A stretch of DNA of 64,000 nucleotides from Comamonas flocculans (lineage in GTDB: Bacteria; Pseudomonadota; Gammaproteobacteria; Burkholderiales; Burkholderiaceae_C). Both the position numbers and the translations under genes were made by a program. The DNA lies in the NCBI RefSeq assembly GCF_007954405.1, contig NZ_CP042344.1:496001-560000 (forward strand), given 5' to 3'. Positions 16,426 through 25,684 of this stretch are shown in pieces (positions within the stretch are counted from its first letter, which is position 1; every line of letters begins with the position of its first letter). The notes beneath the pieces are model-generated. The model was not told where the DNA came from. It saw only the letters and a list, made by a program, of their open reading frames with translations, and made no database searches.

Positions 16426-17102
16426 ACACCACCCGGCCCCTGATCGCGGCCGAAAACCTGGCACGGCGCTACACCAGCCAGACCGTGTTCGAGCGGGTGA
16501 ACCTGCAGGTGCAGCGCGGCGAGTTCGTCGCCATCGTCGGCGATTCGGGCGTGGGCAAGTCCACGCTGCTCAACTGCCTGGCCGCACTCGACACCTGGGA
16601 CGAAGGCCGGGTGGTGTTCGATGGCAGCGATCTCGGGCCGCTGGACGACAGCGCCCGCGCGCTGTGGCGCCGCGCCCATGTGGGCTTCGTGTTTCAGGCC
16701 TTCCACGTGCTGCCGCACCTGAGCGTGGCGCAGAACGTGGCGCTGCCGCTGCTCTTGCTCAAGCGCCCGGACGCGGCGCGCGTGCGGCAGATGCTTGCCG
16801 CCGTCGGGTTGGAAGGCCTGGGCGAGCGCCTGCCGCAGCAGCTCAGCGGCGGACAACTGCAGCGCGTGGCGATCGCACGCGCGCTGGTGCACCGCCCGCC
16901 CCTGCTGCTGGCCGACGAACCGACGGGCAACCTGGACCCGGACACGGCCGCGCGCACCATGGACTTGCTCATTGCCCAGACGCGCGAGCACCAGGCGGCG
17001 CTGGTGCTTGTCACCCACTCGCGCGCGGCGGCCACGCGGGCCGACCGCGCGCTGCGCCTGACCACCGCCGGCATGCAGGTGCTTGCGCCGACCGCAGGCT
17101 GA
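16422..17102 (+). CDS. ABC transporter ATPase, LolD/AttE-like
   Basis: A 226-residue ATPase. It has Walker A GDSGVGKS (about 41-48), Q-loop [12 protein letters not shown], signature [14 protein letters not shown] (about 138-151), Walker B LLLADEP and the TGNLD D-loop. This is the MacB/LolD/FtsE group that works with FtsX-type permeases. It starts inside the miaA stop codon (ATGA). The partner permease gene begins at 17729, after the convergent hsp20 gene, and an AttH/CrtC-like lipocalin lies at 21390. Together they resemble the AttEFGH system. A role in moving lipid or hydrophobic material across the inner membrane or periplasm is plausible but not shown. Confidence 0.85.
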   Translation: MNTTRPLIAAENLARRYTSQTVFERVNLQVQRGEFVAIVGDSGVGKSTLLNCLAALDTWDEGRVVFDGSDLGPLDDSARALWRRAHVGFVFQAFHVLPHLSVAQNVALPLLLLKRPDAARVRQMLAAVGLEGLGERLPQQLSGGQLQRVAIARALVHRPPLLLADEPTGNLDPDTAARTMDLLIAQTREHQAALVLVTHSRAAATRADRALRLTTAGMQVLAPTAG

Positions 17103-17140
17103 AAAACGACAGGCCCTGCTGCCGGGGCAGCAGGGCCTGT
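17102..17140 (-). terminator. Strong hairpin terminator of hsp20 (minus strand)
   Basis: A 15-bp perfect inverted repeat (ACAGGCCCTGCTGCC and its complement, 17109-17123 / 17126-17140) is followed on the minus strand by CG and TTTTT. It also abuts the stop of the convergent ATPase gene, and as a hairpin may slow that transcript before the permease gene. Confidence 0.85.
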
Positions 17141-17189
17141 GTCTGGCCTCGCCAAGGCGCAGCCGAAGGCGCGCGCAGGCGGCTGCGAC

Positions 17190-17618
17190 TTATTCCACCG
17201 CCAGGCGCTGGGCCTTGCCTTCGAGCTTCTTGGGCAGGCTCAGGGTCAGCACGCCGTTGTCGTACTTGGCCTTGGCCTTGGTGGAATCGACTTCCATGGG
17301 CAGCTGGAAGCTGCGCGCCACCGAACCGAAGTAGCGTTCGCTGCGCAGCAGCTTCTCGCCGTCCTTCTTCTGGTCGTGCTGCTGCACTTCGGCGCGCAGC
17401 GTGACGACGGCGCCGTCGATGGACACCTGGATGTCCTCCTTGGGCACGCCCGGCAGCTCGGCCTGCACGCGGTAGCCGCCGTCGTCTTCCTTGACGTCGA
17501 TGCGGATCTGCGAGGGTTGGGGCAGCGCGTCGCCGTGCAGCGGGCGCACGTAGAAACCGGGCGCGATGTCACGGAAAAAGTCGTCGAACAGGCTGCCACG
17601 GGTCATCAATGCATTCAT
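17190..17618 (-). CDS. Small heat shock protein, Hsp20/alpha-crystallin family
   Basis: A 142-residue cytoplasmic holdase chaperone. The alpha-crystallin domain runs from about residue 35 (QIRIDVKEDDGGYRVQAELP) to 130. It contains the conserved ELPGVPKEDIQVSIDG strand and the C-terminal YDNGVLTLSLPKK motif. The RSERYFGSVARSFQLP block is typical of class A bacterial sHsps. AAGGAG lies just before the ATG at 17618, and a sigma32-like promoter lies about 50 bp upstream. The gene is inserted, opposite in direction, between an ABC ATPase and its probable permease. Confidence 0.93.
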   Translation of the reverse strand: MNALMTRGSLFDDFFRDIAPGFYVRPLHGDALPQPSQIRIDVKEDDGGYRVQAELPGVPKEDIQVSIDGAVVTLRAEVQQHDQKKDGEKLLRSERYFGSVARSFQLPMEVDSTKAKAKYDNGVLTLSLPKKLEGKAQRLAVE

Positions 17619-17669
17619 GTCTTAGCTCCTTGAGGGTGAACCGGCCGCGCGTCTGGCGGCATGCACCCA

Positions 17670-17697
17670 AGATGCGCGCCCCCGGCCGCGTTTCAAG
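17670..17697 (-). promoter_or_regulatory. Sigma32-type heat shock promoter of hsp20
   Basis: On the minus strand CTTGAAA (17697-17691) matches the sigma32 -35 element exactly. A 13-bp spacer follows, then GCGCATCT (17677-17670), a fair match to CCCCATNT. It is placed about 52 bp before the hsp20 start, as expected. Confidence 0.7.
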
Positions 17698-17728
17698 GGG
17701 CATGCGCAGCGGCGGACAATCGGCGGCC

Positions 17729-20302
17729 ATGCGCGGCCTCTTCCTCACCTTTTCCTGGCAGGACCTGCGCCGCCACCCATGGCGGGCCCTCGCGGCGGTG
17801 CTGGCCATCATGCTCGGGGTGGCGCTGGCGCTGGCAGTGCAGCTGATCAATGCCAGCGCGTTCACCGAATTCGCCCAGGCCACGCGCGCCGCCAGCGGCC
17901 AGAGCGACCTGCAGGTGCGGGCGCGCCAGGGCCGGCTGCCCGAGGCGCTGTTCGGCACGCTGGTGCAAAGCCCCCTGGTGGCGCGCGCCAACCCGGTGCT
18001 GGAGGCGCGCGTGCAGGCCGGCGCCGGTGCCCGGCAGAGCACGCTGCGCCTGGTCGCGGCCGACACCCTGGCGCTGCCCGCCATGGCCCCGGCGCTCATG
18101 CCCCGGCCCTGGCCGGAGAGCGCGCGCACCAGCCTCTTTGCCCCCGCCACCGTGTTCCTGAACGCCAGCGCGCTGCAGGCCCTGGGCCTGGCGCACGCGC
18201 CCGCCACCGTGCAACTGCAGGCGGGGCTGCAGCGCCTGCCGGTCGCGGTGGCCGGCAGCGTGGCCGCCGGCGGCGCCCCGCTGGCGGTGATGGACATCGG
18301 CGCGGCACAGGACCTGCTGGGCCAGGGCGGCTGGCTCAGCCGCGTGGACCTGCAGCTTGCACCCGGCGTGACGCAGGAGGCGCTGCTGCACTCGCTCGAG
18401 CTCGCACCGGGGCAGGCCGGCGCGCTGCTGCTGAGCGCGCCCCAGGCCGAGAGTCTGCAAATGGACCAGCTCTCGCGCGCCTACCGGGTCAATCTCACGG
18501 TGCTGGCGCTGATCGCGCTGTTCACCGGCGCCTATCTGGTGTTCTCGGTGCAGGCGCTGGCGGTGGCGCGGCGCCAGCCGCAGTTCGCGCTGCTGGCGGT
18601 GCTGGGCGCCACGCCGCGCCAGCGGCTGTGGCTGGTCTTGTGCGAAGCCACCGCACTGGGGCTGGCCGCCAGCCTGCTGGGCGTGCTGCTGGGTGCGCTG
18701 CTGGCCGCGCTGGCCTTGCGCCTGGCCGGCGGCGACCTGGGCGGCGGTTATTTTTCCGGCACCAGCCGCCTGCACTGGAGCAACGCCACCGCCCTCGCCT
18801 ATGCGCTGCTGGGCCTGGCCGCCGCCTGGGCCGGCGCCTGGTGGCCGGCGCGCAGCGCGCAGCGCCTGCCGCCGGCGCAGACGCTCAAGGGCCTGGGCAT
18901 GGCCCTGCCCGGTGCCAGCGTGCACCGGCTGGCGCTGCCGGGCCTGGCCATGCTGGCGGCCAGCGCATTGCTGGCGCAGGCACCGCCGCTGGCGGGCATG
19001 GCGCTGGGGGCCTACGCCTCGGTCGCGCTGCTGCTGGTGGGCGGCATCGCGCTGCTGCCCTGGCTCACGCAGTGGCTGCTGGGGGCCCTGGCGCCCTGGG
19101 CCGGCCGGCGCGCGCTGGCGCTGCTGGCGCTGGAGCGCGCCCGGCGCACGCGCGGCGCCACCGCCGCCACCGTCGGCGGCGTGGTGGCCGCGCTCAGCCT
19201 GGCGGTGGCGCTGACGGTGATGGTCACCAGCTTTCGCCAGTCGGTCACGCAGTGGCTCGACGCGATGCTGCCCGCGCCGGCCTATCTGCGTGCCGGCGGC
19301 GGGGCCCAGGGCGACGACGGCGCGGTGTTTTCCGCCGCGCTGGTCCAGGCCCTGGAGCACCTGCCGCAGCTGCAGCGGGTGCAGGCGCTGCGCACCAGCA
19401 GCGTGCGCCTATCGGCCAGCCTGCCGCCGCTGGCTGTCCTCGCGCGGCCGCTGGACGCGCAGCCAGAGCGCAAGCTGCCACTGGCCCAGCCCGCCGTGCC
19501 GGTGCCGGCCGGGCGCATCCCGCTGTACGTGAGCGAGGCGGTGGTGGACCTCTATGGTGTGCGCCCCGGCCAGGACTGGCCCGCGTTTTCAGAGGCTTTT
19601 CGGCCCCAAACGCAGTCCCATCAAGCGCAAGAAGCTCTGTTTTTCATAGCCGGCGTATGGCGCGACTACGTGCGCCAGACGGGTGCGGTCGTCATGCCGC
19701 GCGCGGACTTCGTCCGTCTGAGCGGTGACGAACGTGCCAGCGAGCTGGCGCTGTGGCCTGCGCCGGGCAGCGCCATCCCGGCCCTGCACGACGCCGTCAT
19801 GGCCGAGGTGCGCGCGCACGGCGGCACGCCGCAGGCGCTGGAGTTCAGCCGCACGGACACCATCCGCGCCCACACCCTGCGGCTCTTTGACCGCAGCTTT
19901 GCCGTCACCTACTGGCTGCAGGCGGTGGCCGTGGGCATAGGCTTGTTCGGCGTGGCGGCCAGCCTGTCGGCGCAGGTGCTGGCGCGGCGCAAGGAGTTCG
20001 GACTGCTCACCCACCTGGGCCTGACGCGCTGGCAAATCCTCGCGGTGGTGACCGGCGAAGGCACGGCCTGGATGGCCGTGGGCGCGGCCGCAGGCACGGC
20101 GCTCGGGCTGCTGGCGGCGCTGGTGCTGGTGCGCGTGGTCAACCCGCAAAGCTTTCACTGGAGCATGGACATGGTCGTGCCCTGGGCGCGCCTGGCGCTG
20201 CTGGCGGCGGCGGTCGTCGCGGCCGGCGCGGCCACCGCCTGGCTGGCCGGACGGGCCGCGGCCGGCCGCGACGCGGTGCTGGCGGTCAAGGAAGACTGGT
20301 AG
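17729..20302 (+). CDS. ABC transporter permease, FtsX/MacB type with duplicated permease domain
   Basis: An 857-residue membrane protein. Helix 1 is at about residues 21-43 ([20 protein letters not shown]), followed by a periplasmic loop. Three helices lie at about 250-400, a second four-helix block at about 400-520, another large periplasmic domain, then three C-terminal helices (about 735-845) ending [19 protein letters not shown]. This duplicated FtsX layout equals fused AttF-AttG or YbbP-type permeases that pair with LolD-like ATPases. An interspersed repeat is read in frame at about residues 619-641 ([20 protein letters not shown]). The start at 17729 places the first helix correctly; two earlier in-frame ATG/GTG codons are possible. 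It is separated from its likely ATPase by hsp20. Confidence 0.85.
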   Translation: MRGLFLTFSWQDLRRHPWRALAAVLAIMLGVALALAVQLINASAFTEFAQATRAASGQSDLQVRARQGRLPEALFGTLVQSPLVARANPVLEARVQAGAGARQSTLRLVAADTLALPAMAPALMPRPWPESARTSLFAPATVFLNASALQALGLAHAPATVQLQAGLQRLPVAVAGSVAAGGAPLAVMDIGAAQDLLGQGGWLSRVDLQLAPGVTQEALLHSLELAPGQAGALLLSAPQAESLQMDQLSRAYRVNLTVLALIALFTGAYLVFSVQALAVARRQPQFALLAVLGATPRQRLWLVLCEATALGLAASLLGVLLGALLAALALRLAGGDLGGGYFSGTSRLHWSNATALAYALLGLAAAWAGAWWPARSAQRLPPAQTLKGLGMALPGASVHRLALPGLAMLAASALLAQAPPLAGMALGAYASVALLLVGGIALLPWLTQWLLGALAPWAGRRALALLALERARRTRGATAATVGGVVAALSLAVALTVMVTSFRQSVTQWLDAMLPAPAYLRAGGGAQGDDGAVFSAALVQALEHLPQLQRVQALRTSSVRLSASLPPLAVLARPLDAQPERKLPLAQPAVPVPAGRIPLYVSEAVVDLYGVRPGQDWPAFSEAFRPQTQSHQAQEALFFIAGVWRDYVRQTGAVVMPRADFVRLSGDERASELALWPAPGSAIPALHDAVMAEVRAHGGTPQALEFSRTDTIRAHTLRLFDRSFAVTYWLQAVAVGIGLFGVAASLSAQVLARRKEFGLLTHLGLTRWQILAVVTGEGTAWMAVGAAAGTALGLLAALVLVRVVNPQSFHWSMDMVVPWARLALLAAAVVAAGAATAWLAGRAAAGRDAVLAVKEDW
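19585..19651 (-). repeat. Interspersed repeat copy, in frame inside the FtsX-type permease gene
   Basis: On the minus strand GGCTATGAAAAACAGAGCTT is followed by CTTGCGCTTGATGGGACTGC and GTTTGGGGCCGAAAAG. This is the same GCTAT..., AGCT, GCGCTTG, GGCC, AAAA order as the other copies. The host gene reads it antisense without frame change. Confidence 0.65.
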
Positions 20303-20322
20303 CGCCGCGTCACAATCCGGCC

Positions 20323-21390
20323 ATGACATCCAAGACTTGCTTCACCTGCACCTGGCTGCACCAGGCCGTGGCCCGCATCGAGGCCGATTACCAGCGCAGC
20401 GCCGACACCCACCTCATCCCGATTCCGCTGCCCGGTTACGCCAGCGCGGGGATCGATCTGTACCTGAAGGACGAATCCACCCACCCCACGGGCAGTCTCA
20501 AGCACCGCCTGGCGCGCTCGCTCTTCCTGTACGCGCTGTGCAACGGCTGGGTGCACGAGGGTTCCACCATCGTCGAAGCATCCAGCGGCTCCACCGCGGT
20601 GAGCGAGGCCTACTTCGCCCGCCTGCTCGGCCTGCCCTTCGTCGCGGTGATGACGCGCAACACCTCGGCCGAGAAGGTGGCGCTGATCGAATTCCACGGC
20701 GGGCGCTGCCATTTCGTGGACACTGCCGCCCAGGTGTACGACGCTGCACGCGCCATCGCGCAGGAGACCGGCGGGCACTACATGGACCAGTTCACCTACG
20801 CCGAGCGCGCCACCGACTGGCGCGGCAACAACAACATCGCCGAAAGCATGTACCAGCAGATGCAGCACGAGCGCCACCCCATCCCCAGCTGGATCGTGGT
20901 GGGCGCGGGCACCGGCGGCACCAGCGCCACCATAGGCCGCTACACCCGCTACCAGCGCCACGCCACGCGCCTGTGCGTGGCCGACCCGGCCGGCTCGGTG
21001 TTTGCCGACTACTGGGCCAGGGGCGACGCCGCGCTCACCGCGCCCGGCTCGCGCATCGAAGGGATAGGGCGCCCGCGCGTGGAACCCAGCTTCGTGCGCT
21101 CGCTGGTGGACCGCATGGAGGTGGTGCAGGACGCGGATTCCATCGCCGGCATGCGCGCGCTCTCGCGCATCCTCGGGCGGCGCGTCGGGCCGTCGACCGG
21201 CACCAACTTCGCGGTGATGATGGCCATTGCCGGCGAGATGCGCCGCCGCGGCGAGCAGGGCTCCATCCTCTCGCTGCTGTGCGACGCGGGCGAGCGCTAT
21301 CTGCACACCTACCACGATGACGCGTGGGTGAAGAACACCATGGGCGACTGTGCCGCGGCCGAGGCAGACTTGCAGGGGCTGCTGGCCTGA
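20323..21390 (+). CDS. PLP-dependent cysteine desulfhydrase/cysteine-synthase family protein (Cds1-like)
   Basis: A 355-residue fold-type II PLP enzyme. The PLP lysine lies in [16 protein letters not shown] (Lys60), the substrate-binding loop is ASSGSTA (about 86-92) and the phosphate cradle is [10 protein letters not shown] (about 197-206). The pattern [15 protein letters not shown] distinguishes it from CysK/CysM and matches the Cds1-type L-cysteine desulfhydrase group, which releases sulfide, pyruvate and ammonia. The N-terminus has CFTC. It begins 20 bp after the permease gene and overlaps the next gene by 1 bp, so it is probably cotranscribed with the Att-like system, though a functional link is unclear. 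Confidence 0.8.
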   Translation: MTSKTCFTCTWLHQAVARIEADYQRSADTHLIPIPLPGYASAGIDLYLKDESTHPTGSLKHRLARSLFLYALCNGWVHEGSTIVEASSGSTAVSEAYFARLLGLPFVAVMTRNTSAEKVALIEFHGGRCHFVDTAAQVYDAARAIAQETGGHYMDQFTYAERATDWRGNNNIAESMYQQMQHERHPIPSWIVVGAGTGGTSATIGRYTRYQRHATRLCVADPAGSVFADYWARGDAALTAPGSRIEGIGRPRVEPSFVRSLVDRMEVVQDADSIAGMRALSRILGRRVGPSTGTNFAVMMAIAGEMRRRGEQGSILSLLCDAGERYLHTYHDDAWVKNTMGDCAAAEADLQGLLA

Positions 21391-22490
21391 TGCAGCGCCG
21401 CCAGCTGCTGCGTGGCCTGGGCGCGCTGGGCCTGCCTGGCCTCGATGCCACGGCCCGCGCCCTGCCCGTGCGCGCGCTGCAGTTTCCGCGCGACCACGGC
21501 AGCCACCCCGAGCTGCGCACCGAATGGTGGTACATCACCGGCCAGGCGCGCACCGCCGAAGGCTTGTGGGGCTTTCAGATCACCTTCTTTCGCTCGCGCG
21601 TGGATGCGGCGCAGACGCTGCATTCGCGCTTTGCCGCGCGCCAGCTGCTGTTTGCCCACGCCGCCGTCACCGACCTGCGCCGGGGCCGGCTGCTGCACGA
21701 CCAGCGCGTGGCGCGCGCAGGCTGGGGCGTGGCCGAGGCCTCCGCCACCGATTGCGCCATCCAGCTGCAGGACTGGTCGCTCACGCGCACGCCGCATGCC
21801 GGCCCCGGCGGCAGCCGCTACGCCATCCGCGCGCGCGCCGACGGCTTCGCGCTCGAGATCGACGCCACCAGCACCCAGCCGCCGCTGCTGCAGGGCGACG
21901 CCGGCCTCTCGCGCAAGGGGCCCCAGCCGGATGAAGCCAGCTACTACGTGAGCCAGCCGCAGTTGCAGCTCAGCGGCGCGCTCACCGTCGCCGGTCGGCG
22001 CAGGCCGCTCATCGCGGGCGACCCCTGGGACAACCGCGCCTGGATGGACCACGAATGGAGCGAGACCCTGCTCGCTCCCGCTGCCGTCGGCTGGGACTGG
22101 ATAGGCATGAACCTGCGCGACGGCGGCGCGCTCACCGCGTTTCAGCTGCGTCGCGCCGACGGCAGCGCGCTGTGGGCCGGCGGCTCGCTGCGCCCCTCGG
22201 GCGATGCGCCGGTGCGGGTCTTCACCAGCGAGGAGGTGCGCTTCACGGCGCAAGGCCATTGGCGCAGCGCCCTGAGCGGCGCCCGCTACCCGGTGCAATG
22301 GCAGGTGCAGACGCCCGCCGGCAGCTATGGCATCACGGCGCTGCTCGACGAGCAGGAGCTCGACAGCCGCGCTTCCACCGGCGCGATCTACTGGGAAGGC
22401 CTGAGTGCGCTGCGCGACGGCGCGCACCGGGAAGTGGGCCGCGGCTATCTTGAAATGACCGGCTACGCCCAGCCGCTGCAGCTGCGCTGA
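21390..22490 (+). CDS. AttH/CrtC-like lipocalin-fold protein (carotenoid 1,2-hydratase family), exported
   Basis: A 366-residue protein beginning [20 protein letters not shown], a short twin-arginine-like signal. The family signature FPRDHGSHPELRTEWWYITG (about 32-51) is intact, as are GFQITFFRSR and the second-half motifs DPWDNRAWMDHEWSE and WDWIGMNL. This double-lipocalin family includes AttH, which binds a hydrophobic ligand and is encoded with ABC ATPase and FtsX permease subunits. That is the case here, if the hsp20 and Cds1-like genes are skipped. No carotenoid genes are nearby, so hydratase activity is unlikely. TGATG overlap with the preceding gene fixes the start. Confidence 0.8.
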   Translation: MQRRQLLRGLGALGLPGLDATARALPVRALQFPRDHGSHPELRTEWWYITGQARTAEGLWGFQITFFRSRVDAAQTLHSRFAARQLLFAHAAVTDLRRGRLLHDQRVARAGWGVAEASATDCAIQLQDWSLTRTPHAGPGGSRYAIRARADGFALEIDATSTQPPLLQGDAGLSRKGPQPDEASYYVSQPQLQLSGALTVAGRRRPLIAGDPWDNRAWMDHEWSETLLAPAAVGWDWIGMNLRDGGALTAFQLRRADGSALWAGGSLRPSGDAPVRVFTSEEVRFTAQGHWRSALSGARYPVQWQVQTPAGSYGITALLDEQELDSRASTGAIYWEGLSALRDGAHREVGRGYLEMTGYAQPLQLR

Positions 22491-22520
22491 AGCGCGGGCT
22501 GCGCGCGCCTGAGGCGCCGC

Positions 22521-23504
22521 TCAGAGCGACTTCTTGAGCCAGTTGCCGATCTCGCCCACGATGCCGCGGCGAAACAGCAGCACGCAGATGACGAAGATGA
22601 CCCCCTGCACCACCGTCACCCAGGCGCCCAGCTCGGCCAGGTAGTTCTGCATGGTGACGATCACCGCCGCGCCGACGACGGGCCCGAAGATCGTGCCCAT
22701 GCCGCCCACCAGCGTCATCAACACCACCTCGCCCGACATGCCCCAGTGCACGTCGGTGAGCGAAGCCAGCTGGAACAGGATGGCCTTGGTCGCGCCCGCC
22801 AGGCCCGACAGCGTGGCCGACAGCACGTAGGCGCGGTGCTTGAACTTGTCGGCGTCGTAGCCCAGCGAGATCGCCCGCGCCTCGTTCTCGCGTATCGCCT
22901 GCAGCACCTGCCCGAAGGGCGAATGCACGATGCGGTAGATCAGCGCGAACCCGATCACGAAGATCAGCAGCACGAAGATGTACATCGCGCTCGGCTGCGA
23001 CAGGTCGATCAGGCCGAAGAGCTTGCCGCGCGGCACCGCCTGGATGCCGTCCTCGCCGTGGGTGAACGGCGCCTGCAGGCTGAAGAAGAACACCATCTGA
23101 GCCAGCGCCAGCGTGATCATCGCGAAATAGATGCCCTGGCGGCGGATCGCCAGCAGGCCCGTCACCCAACCCAGAGCGGCGGTGCAGGCGGTGGCAAAGA
23201 GGACGGCCAGCTCCGGCGTGAAGCCCCAGACCTTGGCCGAATGCGCTGCGGCATAACCGGCGCCGCCGAGGAACATCGCATGACCGAAGGACAACAGGCC
23301 GCCAAAGCCCAGCAAGAGGTTGAAGGCGCACGCAAAGAGCGCAAAGCACATCACCTTCATCATGAAGACCGGATAGACGCCAAGGAAGGGCGCGGCGATC
23401 AGCACCACCATCATGAGGACGAACACCGTCAAATGGGTGCGCCGCGCGGCCTTTTCCAGCTCGGCCGCGGAAGCGTGTACCTGGGTACTCACTGCTGTGT
23501 TCAT
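22521..23504 (-). CDS. livM: Branched-chain-type ABC transporter permease LivM
   Basis: A 327-residue inner-membrane permease with about nine hydrophobic segments. NLLLGFGGLLSFGHAMFLGG (about 57-76) and AIRENEARAISLGYDADKFK, the EAA-like cytoplasmic loop (about 197-216), identify LivM. The preferred start at 23504 lies 4 bp after the livH stop; a TTG start 21 bp earlier, overlapping livH, is possible. It is the last gene of the livG-livF-livK-livH-livM operon. Confidence 0.9.
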   Translation of the reverse strand: MNTAVSTQVHASAAELEKAARRTHLTVFVLMMVVLIAAPFLGVYPVFMMKVMCFALFACAFNLLLGFGGLLSFGHAMFLGGAGYAAAHSAKVWGFTPELAVLFATACTAALGWVTGLLAIRRQGIYFAMITLALAQMVFFFSLQAPFTHGEDGIQAVPRGKLFGLIDLSQPSAMYIFVLLIFVIGFALIYRIVHSPFGQVLQAIRENEARAISLGYDADKFKHRAYVLSATLSGLAGATKAILFQLASLTDVHWGMSGEVVLMTLVGGMGTIFGPVVGAAVIVTMQNYLAELGAWVTVVQGVIFVICVLLFRRGIVGEIGNWLKKSL

Positions 23505-23508
23505 GGAT

Positions 23509-24393
23509 TTACTTTTCTGCGCCAAACAGCCCTGCCGGTCGCAGCAGCAGCACGATGGTCATGATGACGAAGATCACGGTGGTGGAAGCTTCAGGGTAGA
23601 AGACCTTGGTCAGGCCTTCGACCAGCCCCAGACCGAAGCCGGTGACGATGGCGCCCATGATCGAGCCCATGCCGCCTATGACCACCACGGCAAACACGAC
23701 GATGATGAGATCGGCCCCCATGAGCGGACCGACCTGGTAGATGGGCGCGGCCATGACGCCGGCCAGCGCCGCCAGACCCACGCCGAAGCCGAAGGTGAGC
23801 GTGATCATGCGCGGCACGTTGATGCCGAAGGCCTGCACCAGCTGCGGGTTCTCGGTCGCGGCGCGCAGATAGCCGCCCAGGCGCGTGTGCTCGATCACGT
23901 ACCAGGTCAGCAGGCAGACGATGAGCGACGCGACGATGACCCAGGCGCGGTAGTTGGGCAGGAACATGAAGCCCAGGTTCTGCCCGCCCGACAGCTGCGC
24001 GGGTATCGCGTAGGGCAGGCCGCTGGAGCCAAATTCATTGCGGAACAGCCCCTGGATGATCAGCGCCAGCCCGAAGGTGAGCAAGAGGCCGTAGAGGTGG
24101 TCGAGCTGGTACAGGCGCTTGAGCATGGTGCGCTCGAGCACCACGCCCACGGCCCCGACGATGATCGGGGACAGCAGCAGGGCCCACCAGTAATTGAGGC
24201 CCAGCTTGTTGAGCAGCAGATAGGCCCCGAACGCGCCCATCATGTAGAACGCGCCGTGGGCGAAGTTGATGATGTTGAGCAGGCCGAATATCACGGCCAG
24301 CCCGAGCGAGAGCAGGGCGTAGAAGGAGCCATTGATCAGCCCGATGAGCAGTTGCCCCATCAAGGCCTGCACGGGAATGCCGAATATGTCCAT
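23509..24393 (-). CDS. livH: Branched-chain-type ABC transporter permease LivH
   Basis: A 294-residue permease. LINGSFYALLSLGLAVIFGL and the NIINFAHGAFYMMGAF segment (about 19-54) are the LivH hallmarks. The EAA-like loop is RAATENPQLVQAFGINV (about 177-193). With LivM it forms the channel for an amino-acid-like substrate. It is transcribed from the livG end; the gap to livK is 37 bp. Confidence 0.92.
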   Translation of the reverse strand: MDIFGIPVQALMGQLLIGLINGSFYALLSLGLAVIFGLLNIINFAHGAFYMMGAFGAYLLLNKLGLNYWWALLLSPIIVGAVGVVLERTMLKRLYQLDHLYGLLLTFGLALIIQGLFRNEFGSSGLPYAIPAQLSGGQNLGFMFLPNYRAWVIVASLIVCLLTWYVIEHTRLGGYLRAATENPQLVQAFGINVPRMITLTFGFGVGLAALAGVMAAPIYQVGPLMGADLIIVVFAVVVIGGMGSIMGAIVTGFGLGLVEGLTKVFYPEASTTVIFVIMTIVLLLRPAGLFGAEK

Positions 24394-24430
24394 TGGGTAA
24401 CGCCCCGCTTCTCTTCGATGTCCGCCGTTG

Positions 24431-25648
24431 TTACTTCACCAGCGGGCAATTGCCGTCCTTGAGCGGACGGAATGCCTGGTCTGCCGGGATGGTCTGCACC
24501 AGCTTGTAGTAGTCCCAGGGCGCCTTGGACTCGGCCGGCGTCTTCACCTCGAACAGGTAGGCGGGGTGGATCTTGCGACCGTCCTCACGCACCACGCCCT
24601 TGCCGAACAGCGGGTCGTCCGTGGGCAGCTTCTTCATCTCGGCCACCACCTTGGCGCCGTCGGCATCCTCCTGCAGCGCGTCCACCGCCTTCAGATAGTG
24701 CAGCATGCCGGCGTACACGCCTGCCTGGGCCGAGGTGGGCATCTTGCCGCCATGGCGCTCGCCAAAGCGCTTGGACCATGCGCGCGCGCCGTCGTCCTGG
24801 TTCCAGTAGAAGGTCTCGGTCAGCTGCAGGCCCTGGGCGGTCTGCAGGCCCAGGCCGTGCACGTCGCTGATGAACACCAGCAGACCGGCCATCTTCTGGC
24901 CGCCCTTGACGATGCCGAACTCGGCCGCCTGCTTGATCGAGTTGATGGTGTCGTTGCCGGCGTTGGCCAGGCCGACGATCTTGGCCTTGGAGCCCTGGGC
25001 CTGCAGCAGGAAGGACGAGAAGTCCGTCGTGCCCAGCGGCACCTTGACGCTGCCCAGCACCTTGCCGCCGTTGGCCTTGACGACCTCGGAGGTGTCCTTC
25101 TCGAGCGCGTGGCCGAAGGCGTAGTCGGCGGTCAGGAAGAACCAGCTGTCACCACCGCTCTTGACCACGGCCGAACCCGTGCCGTGGGCCAGCATCCAGG
25201 TGTCATAGGTCCAGTGCACGGTGTTGGCGTTGCAGGACTTGCCGGTCATGTCCGAGGAGCCGCCGGTGGAGTCGACGAGCACCTTGTTCTTTTCCTTGAC
25301 CACCTCGGCGACGGCGAACATCACCGAGGAGGTCGGCACGTCCAGGATCATGTCCACGCCTTCGGAGTCGATCCACTTGCGCGTGATGCTGGAGCCGACG
25401 TCCGGCTTGTTCTGGTGGTCGCCCGAGACGATCTCGATCTTGAGCTTGGAGCCGGTCTGCTTGACGTAGTCCTCGGCCGCCATCTTGGCCGCAACGACCG
25501 AGCCCGGGCCGGAGAGATCCGCATAGGGACCGGACATGTCCGAGAGCACCCCGATCTTCACCACGCCACCGCTCACCTCGGCGTGCGCCAGGCCGCCGGC
25601 AGCCAGGCCGATGCCGGCAATCAGGGAACACAGCAATTTGCGTTTCAT
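24431..25648 (-). CDS. livK: Periplasmic substrate-binding protein, LivK-like (type I fold)
   Basis: A 405-residue protein with a Sec signal (MKRKLLCSLIAGIGLAAGGLAHA, cleavage about residue 23). VKIGVLSDMSGPYADLSGPG (about 30-49) is the Peripla_BP_6 opening. A Cys pair (SCNANTV about 138, and NCPLVK near the C-terminus) may form a disulfide. AGGAGA lies 7 nt before the ATG. The SDMSGPYADLSGPGS and YAFGHALEKDT forms are closer to the aromatic/short-chain carboxylate group than to true leucine-binding proteins, so the ligand may not be a branched-chain amino acid. It sits mid-operon between livF and livH. Confidence 0.88.
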   Translation of the reverse strand: MKRKLLCSLIAGIGLAAGGLAHAEVSGGVVKIGVLSDMSGPYADLSGPGSVVAAKMAAEDYVKQTGSKLKIEIVSGDHQNKPDVGSSITRKWIDSEGVDMILDVPTSSVMFAVAEVVKEKNKVLVDSTGGSSDMTGKSCNANTVHWTYDTWMLAHGTGSAVVKSGGDSWFFLTADYAFGHALEKDTSEVVKANGGKVLGSVKVPLGTTDFSSFLLQAQGSKAKIVGLANAGNDTINSIKQAAEFGIVKGGQKMAGLLVFISDVHGLGLQTAQGLQLTETFYWNQDDGARAWSKRFGERHGGKMPTSAQAGVYAGMLHYLKAVDALQEDADGAKVVAEMKKLPTDDPLFGKGVVREDGRKIHPAYLFEVKTPAESKAPWDYYKLVQTIPADQAFRPLKDGNCPLVK

Positions 25649-25684
25649 CAGATATCTCCTCGTAGGTGATGCAGGGTTGGGAAA

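Noticed and set aside
17609-17728. Longer N-terminus for the FtsX-type permease
   Set aside because: It would run through the hsp20 promoter and add polar sequence before the first membrane helix.
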